Below are positions 54,879-63,226 of a stretch of 64,000 bases of DNA, in pieces. The translations under genes were made by a program, and so were the position numbers. The stretch is taken from positions 51,908 through 115,907 of the forward strand of contig JAGDWD010000004.1 in NCBI GenBank assembly GCA_023255955.1, written 5' to 3'. Below the pieces are notes generated by a model that was not told where the DNA came from, did not search any database, and worked only from the letters and a program-made list of their open reading frames with translations. This DNA is from Desulfurococcales archaeon (GTDB lineage Archaea > Thermoproteota > Thermoprotei_A > Sulfolobales > NBVN01). Position 1 is the first letter of the stretch. Each line of letters begins with the position of its first letter.

Positions 54879-55769
54879 GTGCTACTCTTGGATGTTACGG
54901 AGGCTATGCGGGATATATGTAGAGACGAGTTCTTTTCATACCATATCTACAGCATGCTCGCAAGATCTCCTCTCATAAATAAGAATGCGAGGAATATACT
55001 GAGGAAAGCGGCTGACGACGAGTTCGGGCATTACATGTTCTGGAAGCGTTATGTGGGTGAGTGTGCTTCCGGGGTTTCCATATTTAAGGCAGTACTATTC
55101 ATGGCCATATTCCACCTATTCGGTCTGACTATTACGCTTAAGTATGTAGAGTCCAAGGAGGCTGACGCTATATCCGTATACAAATACTTATCGGAGGCTA
55201 GGCCGGACATTAGAGACGAGATCGAGAAGATTAGAGAAGAGGAGGAGAAGCATGAAGCTGATTTCGCTGCGGGTATAGATGAGGGTAGGGTTAAGTACAT
55301 AGGATCTATAACGCTAGGCATATCGGACGCTCTAATAGAGCTTACAGGCATATACACAGGGTCCCTAGGAGCATTCAGAGACACTCTGAGTGCGGGACTC
55401 ACAGGAGTGTTGGCAGGTATAGCTGCCTCCATATCTATGGGTGTAGCATCGTACTCGCAGGCAAAGCATGAGGGACGCCTCAACCCGAGGCTCTCAGCAC
55501 TGTATACATTCATATCTTACCTATCCGTAGTGTCCTTACTAGCCCTACCCTACTTTCTAGCAGGGTCCCTCATAGTAGCTTTCTCCACCATGGTAGTTAC
55601 CGCCGTCTTGGTAGTGGCGTACATATCCTTCTACGCAGCCGTTCTCCACGGTAGGAGCTATCTGAGGGAGCTCATAGAGACATCACTACTAATATTCGGG
55701 GTATCTAGCCTACTGTACATCCTGGGCTCGATCTTCGGGAGCTTACTAGGGGTAAAGCAGCTGGAGTAG
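54879..55769 (+). CDS. Ferritin-like domain fused to VIT1/CCC1 iron or manganese transporter
   Basis: A 296-residue protein. The first 130 residues form a ferritin-like domain with Glu and His ligands (CRDEFFSYHIYSML, DDEFGHYMFW, REEEEKHEADF). The rest has about five transmembrane helices with GITLGISDALIELTG-like and GVASYSQAKHEG segments of the VIT1 family. Fusions of this type (MbfA) export iron or manganese. Its place in the island suggests that it balances iron with the encapsulin store. The GTG start may be replaced by TTG 54888. Confidence 0.88.
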   Translation: MLLLDVTEAMRDICRDEFFSYHIYSMLARSPLINKNARNILRKAADDEFGHYMFWKRYVGECASGVSIFKAVLFMAIFHLFGLTITLKYVESKEADAISVYKYLSEARPDIRDEIEKIREEEEKHEADFAAGIDEGRVKYIGSITLGISDALIELTGIYTGSLGAFRDTLSAGLTGVLAGIAASISMGVASYSQAKHEGRLNPRLSALYTFISYLSVVSLLALPYFLAGSLIVAFSTMVVTAVLVVAYISFYAAVLHGRSYLRELIETSLLIFGVSSLLYILGSIFGSLLGVKQLE

Positions 55770-55827
55770 AGGTAGTGAAACCATCGAGAACCAAGCCCGG
55801 GAGGGGTGGAGATAGTGAAAAATAGAA

Positions 55828-56898
55828 CTACTGTTGTTTGGTCTGTGCCTCCTCCATGACGACTATCCCACCCGGCATCCTAACCCTAATGGCTATGCTG
55901 GACCAGACCCTGAACACGTGGTATCCGTCTTCAGGTCCTATGTAGTCAACCTCGGACCTCCCTCCATAGACTACATCTAGCACCTCCGGTGTTGCTGAGA
56001 CTATCAGCACCTTACCGTCGGGGACAGCAGGTGTAGCTACTACTTCATCGACTAACATCTTCACTCGCTCTAGGTCCGTAACCCCTGTCTTCTCACTAAC
56101 ACTCAATAACTTCACGTACCTAGAGAGGCTGGTAATGAGGAGGTACGGACGTCTAAAGCCGCGGCTCGCTAGCTCCGCAACCCCTCTAGCTACGTCGTGA
56201 ACGGACGTGCCCGGCTCGTCCCAGCTTCCTAGGGATAGCCTCACCTTACCTTCCCTCAGCAGTATCTCCGAGACCAACCTCTCCTCAGCCATTGCGAGGT
56301 CTATCGAGGCCTTAGTTGCCTCAGGCATGTCTATCGGTTGCCTAGCTCTTAAAGCGTAGTCGAGGGCCTTCTGAGACACTCTAAACTTGGAGCTCAGATC
56401 GCAGAAGGAGGTAACGATCCTCTCAACGTTCTCGTCAACACGCTCGAACGACACTGAGTCGATACCGCGGCCTACTACGACCACCGGTAACTTCTTGGTT
56501 AGCACCCTAGCTGAGTCTACCAATTTCCTGACCTCACTAGCTACTACATCCTCGAAACTGCTACTACTTGCTGTACTGACCTGCGACCCGCTCTCCGGGT
56601 CGGGAACTCTGACCCCTGTGAGCTCCTCAACCTCCCTCGCTCCTGCCTTAAGCTCCTCGACCTGTTCCGGGTCTATGTTCTTGAGCATTGCTAGGAACTC
56701 CCCTACATGTGTCTTCTCTTCGCGGGCTATGTCCTCGAAGATCTTTCTCACACTATCTACCTCGGCTGACCTAGCTATCTGAAGGTAGAGGTTTATAGCG
56801 TCTAGCTCAGCTATTATCGCTAGCCTGAGCGCGTCAGCGATCTCGTCCTTCGTGAGCTTCCTTCCAGGTGGTAAGTCGAGCGGGTGTTTAGACATCAT
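55828..56898 (-). CDS. Ferritin-like protein fused to encapsulin shell protein
   Basis: The N-terminal 70 residues are a ferritin-like cargo domain with IIAELDAINLYLQIARSAE and REEKTHVGEF (E-x-x-H ligands). A linker rich in Ser, Glu and Pro (about residues 75-115) leads to a family 1 encapsulin domain with the HK97 fold: FRVSQKALDYALRARQPIDM, GTSVHDVARGVAELASRGFR, PYLLITSLSRYVKLL and a C-terminal PEDGYHVFRVWSSIAIRVRM. Pyrococcus furiosus encodes the same fusion, which forms a 180-subunit shell loaded with iron. The protein is 356 residues from ATG 56898. It follows the rubredoxin-like gene by 31 bases. Confidence 0.9.
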   Translation of the reverse strand: MMSKHPLDLPPGRKLTKDEIADALRLAIIAELDAINLYLQIARSAEVDSVRKIFEDIAREEKTHVGEFLAMLKNIDPEQVEELKAGAREVEELTGVRVPDPESGSQVSTASSSSFEDVVASEVRKLVDSARVLTKKLPVVVVGRGIDSVSFERVDENVERIVTSFCDLSSKFRVSQKALDYALRARQPIDMPEATKASIDLAMAEERLVSEILLREGKVRLSLGSWDEPGTSVHDVARGVAELASRGFRRPYLLITSLSRYVKLLSVSEKTGVTDLERVKMLVDEVVATPAVPDGKVLIVSATPEVLDVVYGGRSEVDYIGPEDGYHVFRVWSSIAIRVRMPGGIVVMEEAQTKQQ

Positions 56899-56929
56899 AC
56901 ATACCAACCCAGTACGATGTCTAGATTAC

Positions 56930-57265
56930 CTACCCCCACTTACCCTTCTTCATATGTGTCTCCAGCTCAGCCATGATCTTCTGGATGGTTGTTATAGCGA
57001 ACTCCTTCTCTTCATTGGCTATCTTAACACATCCAGGATCTAAGTTGTCCTTTATGATCTCCTCAGCTACCTCCAGTAACTCTCTGAGAATGTTGAGGGC
57101 CTTCATGTGTAGATAGTTCGTCTTCCTAGACCTCAACACTAGCTCAGCTTCCTGGTCTGAGAGCTGCTTAAACTTCTCCTTGGGGGCCCCGCACTTAGGG
57201 CACTTCTCCGGTGGCTCTGGACCTTCATGTATGTAACCACAAACTTGACATTTCCACAAGGCCAT
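56930..57265 (-). CDS. Rubredoxin-like protein with helical tail (rubrerythrin-related)
   Basis: An N-terminal knuckle pair WKCQVCGYIHEG and EKCPKCGAPKEKF forms the four-Cys rubredoxin site. About 75 helical residues follow, with few of the ligands expected for a complete di-iron site. It may supply electrons to the flavodiiron or ferritin-like proteins. ATG 57265 is chosen because BoxA-like GTTAAATATT lies at 57295-57304 on the minus strand; the start codon at 57283 would add six residues. It is followed by the encapsulin gene. Confidence 0.82.
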   Translation of the reverse strand: MALWKCQVCGYIHEGPEPPEKCPKCGAPKEKFKQLSDQEAELVLRSRKTNYLHMKALNILRELLEVAEEIIKDNLDPGCVKIANEEKEFAITTIQKIMAELETHMKKGKWG

Positions 57266-57283
57266 TTTTGAAACCCAATACAC

Positions 57284-57669
57284 TATGCTCGTAAGGAATA
57301 TTTAACTTTTGAGTCATGTACTGCGTTAAGTTAATGACGTGGTTAAGCCATATGAATAACGAAGATTACAAAGTTAATTCACCTAGGTAGTAGTTCACTA
57401 AGTTTCCTACCCCATATAAATAGTTAACGCTAAACCCATGACAAGCTTCCAACTAAACCCTAAACTATCTCACTCCTTCATGACTAACTAATAATCTAGG
57501 ACCATCTAATACCCACTTCCTTCCTTACCTAGGTACATTCCTGATTACAGTGATTTAAGGAGGCCCGACCCTAACACTAGTTTATCCTTACCCTCTCTTT
57601 AGAACCCCTAGAGTGAACAACTTATTTATGATACAAAATTTAAATCTAGACATGGTCTAATAGACTTGG
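57284..57669. other. 386-base divergent intergenic region
   Basis: It contains the BoxA of the rubredoxin-like gene (57295-57304, minus) and acaaaatttaaatc at 57633-57646 (plus) for the membrane protein gene. The rest is AT-rich with many stops; no gene or repeat was seen. Confidence 0.5.
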
Positions 57670-57678
57670 GTGACGTTG

Positions 57679-58383
57679 ATGATGTTATATAGAGCGGCAG
57701 TAAATGCTCTCATAGTTACCTTATTTTTCATCTTATTTTATACGGGTGCCAATATAGTTGCCGCTATACTACGAAGTAAACTACGAGGTAGAATTCCACT
57801 ACGAACTAAAAGTTGTATATCAGTAATGTCGTATATGCTGGATGATTCAGGTAATCTAAGGGAGGTTCCTCTCGATTTGATTCCGGAGAGTCTGAGAAAG
57901 TTTCCGAGACTTCAGGAACTGGAGGTTTTCTCAGTTTTTAAGGAGTTGGAGGTCGCTAAGAGAGTGTTAAGAGAAATGAGGTCGGAGAGGTCCTTACTAC
58001 GCGATATCGTTTCTGTTGTCGTAGGAGTGTTCATTGTAGCTCTAATAATACGCAGAGCAGAAGCAGTATCGGGTGCTCTTGCAGGTATTGTGATTGCTAC
58101 TTTAATCAATAGGCAGCAAGGTAGTATCCCGATAGCACTATGTATACGAGATGCGTCAGGTAAGTTGAGGAGGATACCTCTTGATTCAATTCCAGATGAG
58201 CTGGGAAGGCAGCTTCAGGAGAAGATTCCGTGGTTTCAGGAGATAATGGAGGGAGTGAGGAAAGTGCGGAGCGAGAGGAAGCCGGAGAGCTTCATACCGC
58301 CATACAGATACATCGCTGTAGGTGCTGCAACAGTCTTCATCACATCTTTAATAATGTTCCTCCTTTTTCCAATTTCAAGCTAG
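57679..58383 (+). CDS. Unrecognised membrane protein with internal duplication
   Basis: About 234 residues with helices near residues 7-30, 115-135 and 210-232. Two copies of one unit are present: LDDSGNLREVPLDLIPESLR in the first half and IRDASGKLRRIPLDSIPDEL in the second, each followed by a charged helix ending in MRSER or KVRSER and then a hydrophobic helix. I do not recognise the family. ATG 57679 is chosen with GGTGA five bases upstream; GTG 57670 is the alternative. It neighbours the encapsulin island on the other strand. Confidence 0.7.
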   Translation: MMLYRAAVNALIVTLFFILFYTGANIVAAILRSKLRGRIPLRTKSCISVMSYMLDDSGNLREVPLDLIPESLRKFPRLQELEVFSVFKELEVAKRVLREMRSERSLLRDIVSVVVGVFIVALIIRRAEAVSGALAGIVIATLINRQQGSIPIALCIRDASGKLRRIPLDSIPDELGRQLQEKIPWFQEIMEGVRKVRSERKPESFIPPYRYIAVGAATVFITSLIMFLLFPISS

Positions 58384-58572
58384 GTGCGAGCCTGTTTAAA
58401 GCTACAGCTACTCTAGTTTCCGGGATTCTCATTCATTACCGCTACTTACCTACTCTACTTAGATCACCATTATAATGTGCGAGTCAGGTGCGTGGTTGGA
58501 GGATTGTAGTTAGTAGTGAGGTGTGTCTACGTACCTAGCCAAGGATTTGCTGAGGGTAGGTCTCAGATCCTA

Positions 58573-59409
58573 CTAGGAGGTTCTGGCTACCTGTTTTAAT
58601 CTTTCCTCTACTCTAGGGCCTAGGCTGCGGAGTATGCTAGCTGTCTCACCGTTGTTGTTGGTTATGTAATCGATGAGCTGAGATCTCTCCACAGCTACTG
58701 CGAGTTCCTGGTCTACAGGTATCTCCGCGATTACCTCGTCAGGGCCTACATCTAGGGTTCCGAATATGTTGGTTACTGCCCCGCACTTCGGGCACCTAAA
58801 GTATGACATGTTCGCTACTACCCCGAGTAGCGGGACCTCCAGGAGGTTGAGGAACTCCTTAGCCTTCATGACTATGTGCTTAACCATGTGTCCAGGTGTG
58901 AGGACTAGGACTGCTGCTAGGGGCCTTACCTTTAGTTGCTGTGCTATGGTTAGAGGCTCGTCCCCGGTTCCAGGAGGTAGATCCACTATTAGGTAGTCCC
59001 TGGACCCCCATAGAGTCTGGGATAGGAGGTCCGTTATAGCTCTAGCTTTTAGAGGTCCTCTCCAGATGATAGGTGTGGTTCTAACGTTTAGCATAAGCTC
59101 TACTGAGACCACCCCGATACCTCCTACCTCCACCGGGACGAGCTTACCCTCCAGTGTAGCACCTACATATCTTCCCTCAACCCCGAGTATCCAGGGAATG
59201 CTGGGACCGTGGAAGTCCGCGTCCAGTATAGCAACACTCCTACCCATCATTCTGAGGCTAACAGCTAGGGAGGACGCAACAATGGACTTCCCGACACCCC
59301 CTTTACCGCTTAGAACCATGATTATGTTCTTGACGTCCTTGAGGCCCTCCTCCAGTGCCTTGCTTGTCGCGTCAACTGCTGGGGACGAGACCCTTACCCG
59401 GAAACTCAC
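58573..59409 (-). CDS. Mrp/NBP35-family Fe-S cluster carrier ATPase
   Basis: A 278-residue P-loop protein of the MinD/ParA fold: deviant Walker A SGKGGVGKSIVAS, ILDADFHGPSIPW, LIVDLPPGTGDEP and the cluster-binding pair CPKCG near residue 215. Mrp/ApbC/NBP35 proteins bind and deliver [4Fe-4S] clusters to target enzymes, which suits the many Fe-S enzymes here. It is the gene downstream of the metal-transport ATPase on the same strand with a 48-base gap. Confidence 0.93.
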   Translation of the reverse strand: MSFRVRVSSPAVDATSKALEEGLKDVKNIIMVLSGKGGVGKSIVASSLAVSLRMMGRSVAILDADFHGPSIPWILGVEGRYVGATLEGKLVPVEVGGIGVVSVELMLNVRTTPIIWRGPLKARAITDLLSQTLWGSRDYLIVDLPPGTGDEPLTIAQQLKVRPLAAVLVLTPGHMVKHIVMKAKEFLNLLEVPLLGVVANMSYFRCPKCGAVTNIFGTLDVGPDEVIAEIPVDQELAVAVERSQLIDYITNNNGETASILRSLGPRVEERLKQVARTS

Positions 59410-59457
59410 GGATATCCCCCAGCTCTACAGCCCTAACATAATTTAACCATCAAAGGT

Positions 59458-60213
59458 CTACATGTGGTAGTCGCAGATATGTATGTGCTTACCGTGCTCG
59501 ACTAGGCTCCCGCGGTAGAACTTCTCGAGTATCGGTAACCTCAGAACCTCCTCCGGTTTCCCAACTACGTATTCCCCATATCCGAGGAGCATTATGTAGT
59601 CCGTCTTCTCGAGGAGTAGTTCCGGGTCGTGGCATGAGACTATCACTATCCTACCCTCATCTCTTAACTTACTCACTATGCTAGCTACAACTGACTTCCC
59701 CTCAATATCTATCGCTGATAGGGGCTCGTCCATAACTACGATAGGTGTGCGCTTCAGTAGTGCCCTAGCAATGAGGAGCCTCTGCCTCTGACCACCAGAT
59801 AACTTACCCACACTCCTACCCCATAAATCCCTCGGTATAGCTACCTCCTCAAGAACCTCCTCAACTAGCTTAACTACATCATCCTTCCTAAGCCCTGCCC
59901 TCCTAGCATATGCCCAGGCCTCAAACTCCACGAACTCCCAGACAGTTACCGGGAAGATATTGTTGAGTACGTACGTAGCTATCTGAGGTACGTAACTAAC
60001 GTATCTCCCCGCTTTCTCGGGATTCCCAGTTATGTCGACCCCGTCAACAAGTACCCTACCCTTAAGAGGCCTCAGAACACCTATAATCGTCCTGAGCAGG
60101 GTCGTCTTACCGACTCCGTTAGGTCCCATAACCTGCACGAATGTGGGGGATCTAAACACCGTATTTATGTGGCTGACTAAAGGCTTCTCATACCCTATAG
60201 TCAGCTCCTTCAT
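59458..60213 (-). CDS. znuC: Metal ABC transporter ATPase (ZnuC-like)
   Basis: A 251-residue ATPase with Walker A GPNGVGKTT, Q-loop YVPQIATYVLNN, signature LSGGQRQRLLIARALL, Walker B IVVMDEPLSAID and switch His in VSCHDPELLL. The tail HGKHIHICDYH is rich in His and Cys, as in ZnuC/MntB-like ATPases. It is divergent from the binding protein and permease genes, sharing the promoter with the inverted repeat at 60244-60280. Confidence 0.88.
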   Translation of the reverse strand: MKELTIGYEKPLVSHINTVFRSPTFVQVMGPNGVGKTTLLRTIIGVLRPLKGRVLVDGVDITGNPEKAGRYVSYVPQIATYVLNNIFPVTVWEFVEFEAWAYARRAGLRKDDVVKLVEEVLEEVAIPRDLWGRSVGKLSGGQRQRLLIARALLKRTPIVVMDEPLSAIDIEGKSVVASIVSKLRDEGRIVIVSCHDPELLLEKTDYIMLLGYGEYVVGKPEEVLRLPILEKFYRGSLVEHGKHIHICDYHM

Positions 60214-60243
60214 GAGTAGCGTAGACGTAGCTCCTCACCTGGA

Positions 60244-60280
60244 TGCACAGTTCTAGAAAGCTTATAAGTGAAGCTGTGCA
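60244..60280. promoter_or_regulatory. Inverted repeat framing the divergent metal-transport promoter, candidate operator
   Basis: TGCACAG (60244-60250) and CTGTGCA (60274-60280) form a perfect 7-base inverted repeat with a 23-base spacer. The BoxA-like gcttataagt (60260-60269) lies inside. A regulator bound here would block both znuC and the binding protein gene; the NikR-like protein at 62159 is the obvious candidate. Confidence 0.6.
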
Positions 60281-60301
60281 CAATACTCCAGGGACACTGG
60301 C

Positions 60302-61291
60302 ATGCTGGAGGCTAGGGGAGTCAGTTGGATACTGCTAACGCTACTTACGTTGCTGGTAATACCTCAATCCTCTTTAGTAGCTGGAGGTGATGGGATTAGT
60401 ATTGTCGTTACTTTCCAGTTTATGGTCGATGATATTAAGAGCTTGCTGTGTTCGGGGGATGAGGTCACCTCCATAGTCCCTCAGGGAGTCGACCCGCATG
60501 AGTATCAGCTAACATACAGCGACCTAGCAAAGCTAGCTGCAGCTGACTTGATAGTTTCAACAGCCCACACACCTTTCGAGATGAAAATCAGGGAGATGGT
60601 TATGTCGGGGGAGCTGAAGGCGGAGCTCATCGAGATCCCGAAGATCCCGGGTATGGTGTTTCTGAGCATACCATCAGTAAACACAACGAATTACCACGGC
60701 ACGCTCTTCTACGGTAGGAACTACGTAGCCTTCATAAACAATGTGAGTGACACGTTATCGAGGCTTAGACCGGAGTGTGCGGACTGGTACAGGAGTAGGG
60801 CGAGAGTGGCTATAAGCACAGTTGAGGAGCTTGAGGGAGGTGTCCGCCCGCTGAGCGGGCTTAAGGCTGTTGTTGATATACCCCCTCTTCAGTACATAGC
60901 TACGTGGCTCGGTGCTGAGGTAGTCCGCACCCTACTAGTAGAGCACGACGTACCTGCATCACCGCAGGACGTTGAGAAAGTTGAGAGGATAGTTGAGGGA
61001 CTTAAGGACGGTGTCGTACTCGTATTCACTGAGGACTCAACAGCCCGCGGTTTAATGGAGGAAATAGCATCTAGGTACGGAGCTAGGGTCCTAGCCCTCC
61101 CGAACCCGGTCACGTCGACCAGCTCGGTCCTGCTCTATATGCAGAAGGCTGTCGAGAGAGCTCTGAACGTTAGAACACCTGAGAGGGTGGGTGGAGATAT
61201 TAGTGTAGCTACTCAATACCTAGTAGTAGCCGCCGTGGTCGTTGCTGTAGTAGCCCTATTGATTACTTTGGGGAGGCGGGTATGGCGGTGA
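60302..61291 (+). CDS. znuA: Metal ABC transporter binding protein (ZnuA/TroA class)
   Basis: A 329-residue protein with a signal peptide (LLTLLTLLVIPQSSLVAGG), the first metal ligand in VPQGVDPHEYQLTYSDL and a further His in STAHTP, then VEHDVPASPQDVEKV and a C-terminal membrane anchor VVAAVVVAVVALLITLG. The TroA fold holds zinc or manganese. No His-rich loop is seen, which is typical for Mn or for thermophile Zn binders. The 3' end overlaps the permease gene by 10 bases. Confidence 0.85.
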   Translation: MLEARGVSWILLTLLTLLVIPQSSLVAGGDGISIVVTFQFMVDDIKSLLCSGDEVTSIVPQGVDPHEYQLTYSDLAKLAAADLIVSTAHTPFEMKIREMVMSGELKAELIEIPKIPGMVFLSIPSVNTTNYHGTLFYGRNYVAFINNVSDTLSRLRPECADWYRSRARVAISTVEELEGGVRPLSGLKAVVDIPPLQYIATWLGAEVVRTLLVEHDVPASPQDVEKVERIVEGLKDGVVLVFTEDSTARGLMEEIASRYGARVLALPNPVTSTSSVLLYMQKAVERALNVRTPERVGGDISVATQYLVVAAVVVAVVALLITLGRRVWR

Positions 61292-62166
61292 GCAGTAGGT
61301 CTATGTATGTTGTGGTGATGTTGCTCCTAGTGTCACTAGCTGTAGGTTTCGTGTACCTCAGGAGGGTGGAGCTCCTTGCCGTGGCACTGCTTTCCTCACT
61401 CATGATGGGTGTTGTAAGTCCTCTGATTGCTGCTAGGAGGCTGTATTTCCTGGCAGCCGAGTCGTCACATATGGCCTTACTAGCCGCGTCCCTAGCGGTG
61501 ATACTCACTAACATCACGCCAGTAAAGTACGAGTTTTTCTGGGTGCTTCTGGTAGGTCTAGCCATAACGTACTCGGTGGGGCTAGCTATCCATAGAGGTG
61601 TCGATCCGGACATAGCCACGTCCATCGCTACCGGTGCCACAATATCCGGAAGCGTTATCGCTATGTACATAGCTTTAACTAGGTTTAGAACTAGCTACAG
61701 CCTGTGGAGCTTGATACTTGGAGACCCTCTCCTAACGACACGTCAGGATATCTACGTACTTACCCTGTTGACGGCCATTGCCCTAGCCGTCTCCCTATCT
61801 ACGTACAAGGTGATGATATATGTCGGCATAGATAGGGATAGTGCGGTACTGACATTCGGCTCTACACACATATATGAGATCCTATTCTTCACCGTGCTGG
61901 GACTGACATCCCTAGCACTAATAAAGATAGTTGGATACGCGCTGGAACATGTCCTCATGCTTATGCCAGCACTCACATCTATGAACCTAGTCGAGGGAGG
62001 TAGGAGGTTGATGGTGTCGAGCGTGTGCCTATCCATAGCTTCCAACCTCCTCGGATTTTCGTTAGCTATGAAGCTGGGTGTAGCTCCTGCCGGCTCCGTC
62101 GGGCTGATAGCACTATCTATCTACCTAGCATCTATAGTAGCTAAGGGGTTGAGGAGGTATGGCTAG
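61282..62166 (+). CDS. znuB: Metal ABC transporter permease (ZnuB/MntB class)
   Basis: A 294-residue membrane protein of eight or nine helices with the ABC-3 permease pattern: MMGVVSPLIAARRLYFLAAE, SGSVIAMYIALTRF and a C-terminal LLGFSLAMKLGVAPAGSVGL. It pairs with the ATPase encoded across the divergent promoter. It overlaps the preceding gene by 10 bases and the NikR-like gene by 8 bases, so all three are co-translated. Confidence 0.88.
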   Translation: MAVSSRSMYVVVMLLLVSLAVGFVYLRRVELLAVALLSSLMMGVVSPLIAARRLYFLAAESSHMALLAASLAVILTNITPVKYEFFWVLLVGLAITYSVGLAIHRGVDPDIATSIATGATISGSVIAMYIALTRFRTSYSLWSLILGDPLLTTRQDIYVLTLLTAIALAVSLSTYKVMIYVGIDRDSAVLTFGSTHIYEILFFTVLGLTSLALIKIVGYALEHVLMLMPALTSMNLVEGGRRLMVSSVCLSIASNLLGFSLAMKLGVAPAGSVGLIALSIYLASIVAKGLRRYG

Positions 62167-62539
62167 AAAGAGACGGTTCGGTGTTGCGGTAAGCCGTGAG
62201 ATAGCTGAGGAGGTAGACGCTATGGCTAGGTCGATGAACGTTGATAGATCTAAGATCGTTGAGGAGGCCTTGGCAGACTTCATTGAGGAGTATAAGCATA
62301 AAGCTGAAGACCATAAATGTTGCGGGGTCCTCATAGCTAGGGTTTCGAAGTGCGGCTTAGTTGAGAGAGCTCTTGAGATGTACAGAGATATCGTAGTCAG
62401 CTACACGCATAGCCACGTAGAGGGACACTGCATCTGCACCTTAGTTGTCTCAGGTAGCTGGCAGAGGATTAGGAACCTACAGAGGGAGATGGTACTCTCC
62501 GGTAGTAAAGCTAGGTACATACCTATAGCTCATGAATAG
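62159..62539 (+). CDS. NikR-like ribbon-helix-helix metal regulator
   Basis: A 126-residue protein. The N-terminal RFGVAVSREIAEEVDAMARS and RSKIVEEALADFI form the ribbon-helix-helix DNA-binding domain. The C-terminal ACT-like domain has THSHVEGHCICTLVVSG, holding the two His and one Cys of the NikR nickel site, but the usual VYDHH segment is VSKCG here, so the first His ligand is absent or replaced by Cys. It is the last gene of the znuAB operon and probably controls it through the inverted repeat at 60244-60280. Confidence 0.85.
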   Translation: MARKRRFGVAVSREIAEEVDAMARSMNVDRSKIVEEALADFIEEYKHKAEDHKCCGVLIARVSKCGLVERALEMYRDIVVSYTHSHVEGHCICTLVVSGSWQRIRNLQREMVLSGSKARYIPIAHE

Positions 62540-62797
62540 TAAACAAGCTATTAACGAAGAGTCGTTTCAACTATAAGCACTTACGAGGAGCACCCCAAGT
62601 AATTTAACAACGTAGTTAGTTAAACTTAGTTAGACATGTTCATAATGAGGTAGGCTCACCTATCTATAGCCTGTTCAGGTCGCGGTCACGAACTCAGCTC
62701 CCTAACCAAACTTTTATTTACAACTGAAAGCCTCGTTCTTCAGGGCGGGGATGAAGGGTTTATAAGGGGAATGCTCTAGTATATTCTTGGGGATGTC

Positions 62798-63226
62798 TTG
62801 GAGGGTGAGCCTCTAGGGTGGGTTAGGCTTAGGAGTACTAGGCATGCTAAGTACTGGTGTGCCTATCACTTTGTGTGGATTCCGAAGTATCGTAGGGATG
62901 TTCTTGTTGGTGAGGTTGCTGAGTACACTAGAGTGGTCTTGCGTGAAATACTCAGTGAGCTGGGGTGTGAGGAGCTAGCTTTGGAGGTTGTGCCTGATCA
63001 CGTTCATGTCCTCGCTCTATGCCCTCCAAGACACTCCCCCGCCTACGTAGTAAACTACCTTAAGGGTAAGAGTGCGAGGAGGATACTACAGAGATTCCCT
63101 GAGTTGAGGTCTAGGGGTATTCATGGAAAACTATGGAGTAGGAACTACTTCGTGGTAACTGCTGGAAACATGACTGATGAGGTCGTCAAGAAGTATGTTG
63201 AAGAACAATGGGCGAGAGAGAAGTGA
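62798..63226 (+). CDS. tnpA: IS200-type Y1 transposase TnpA
   Basis: A 142-residue HUH transposase. The metal-binding HUH motif is in PDHVHVLALCP, and the catalytic Tyr lies in VVKKYVEEQ near the C-terminus; AYHFVWIPKYRRDVL is the usual family opening. It cuts single-stranded DNA at the TTAC-adjacent left end. The TTG start is 32 bases from the BoxA at 62757-62766. The length is normal, so the protein looks intact. Confidence 0.93.
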   Translation: MEGEPLGWVRLRSTRHAKYWCAYHFVWIPKYRRDVLVGEVAEYTRVVLREILSELGCEELALEVVPDHVHVLALCPPRHSPAYVVNYLKGKSARRILQRFPELRSRGIHGKLWSRNYFVVTAGNMTDEVVKKYVEEQWAREK

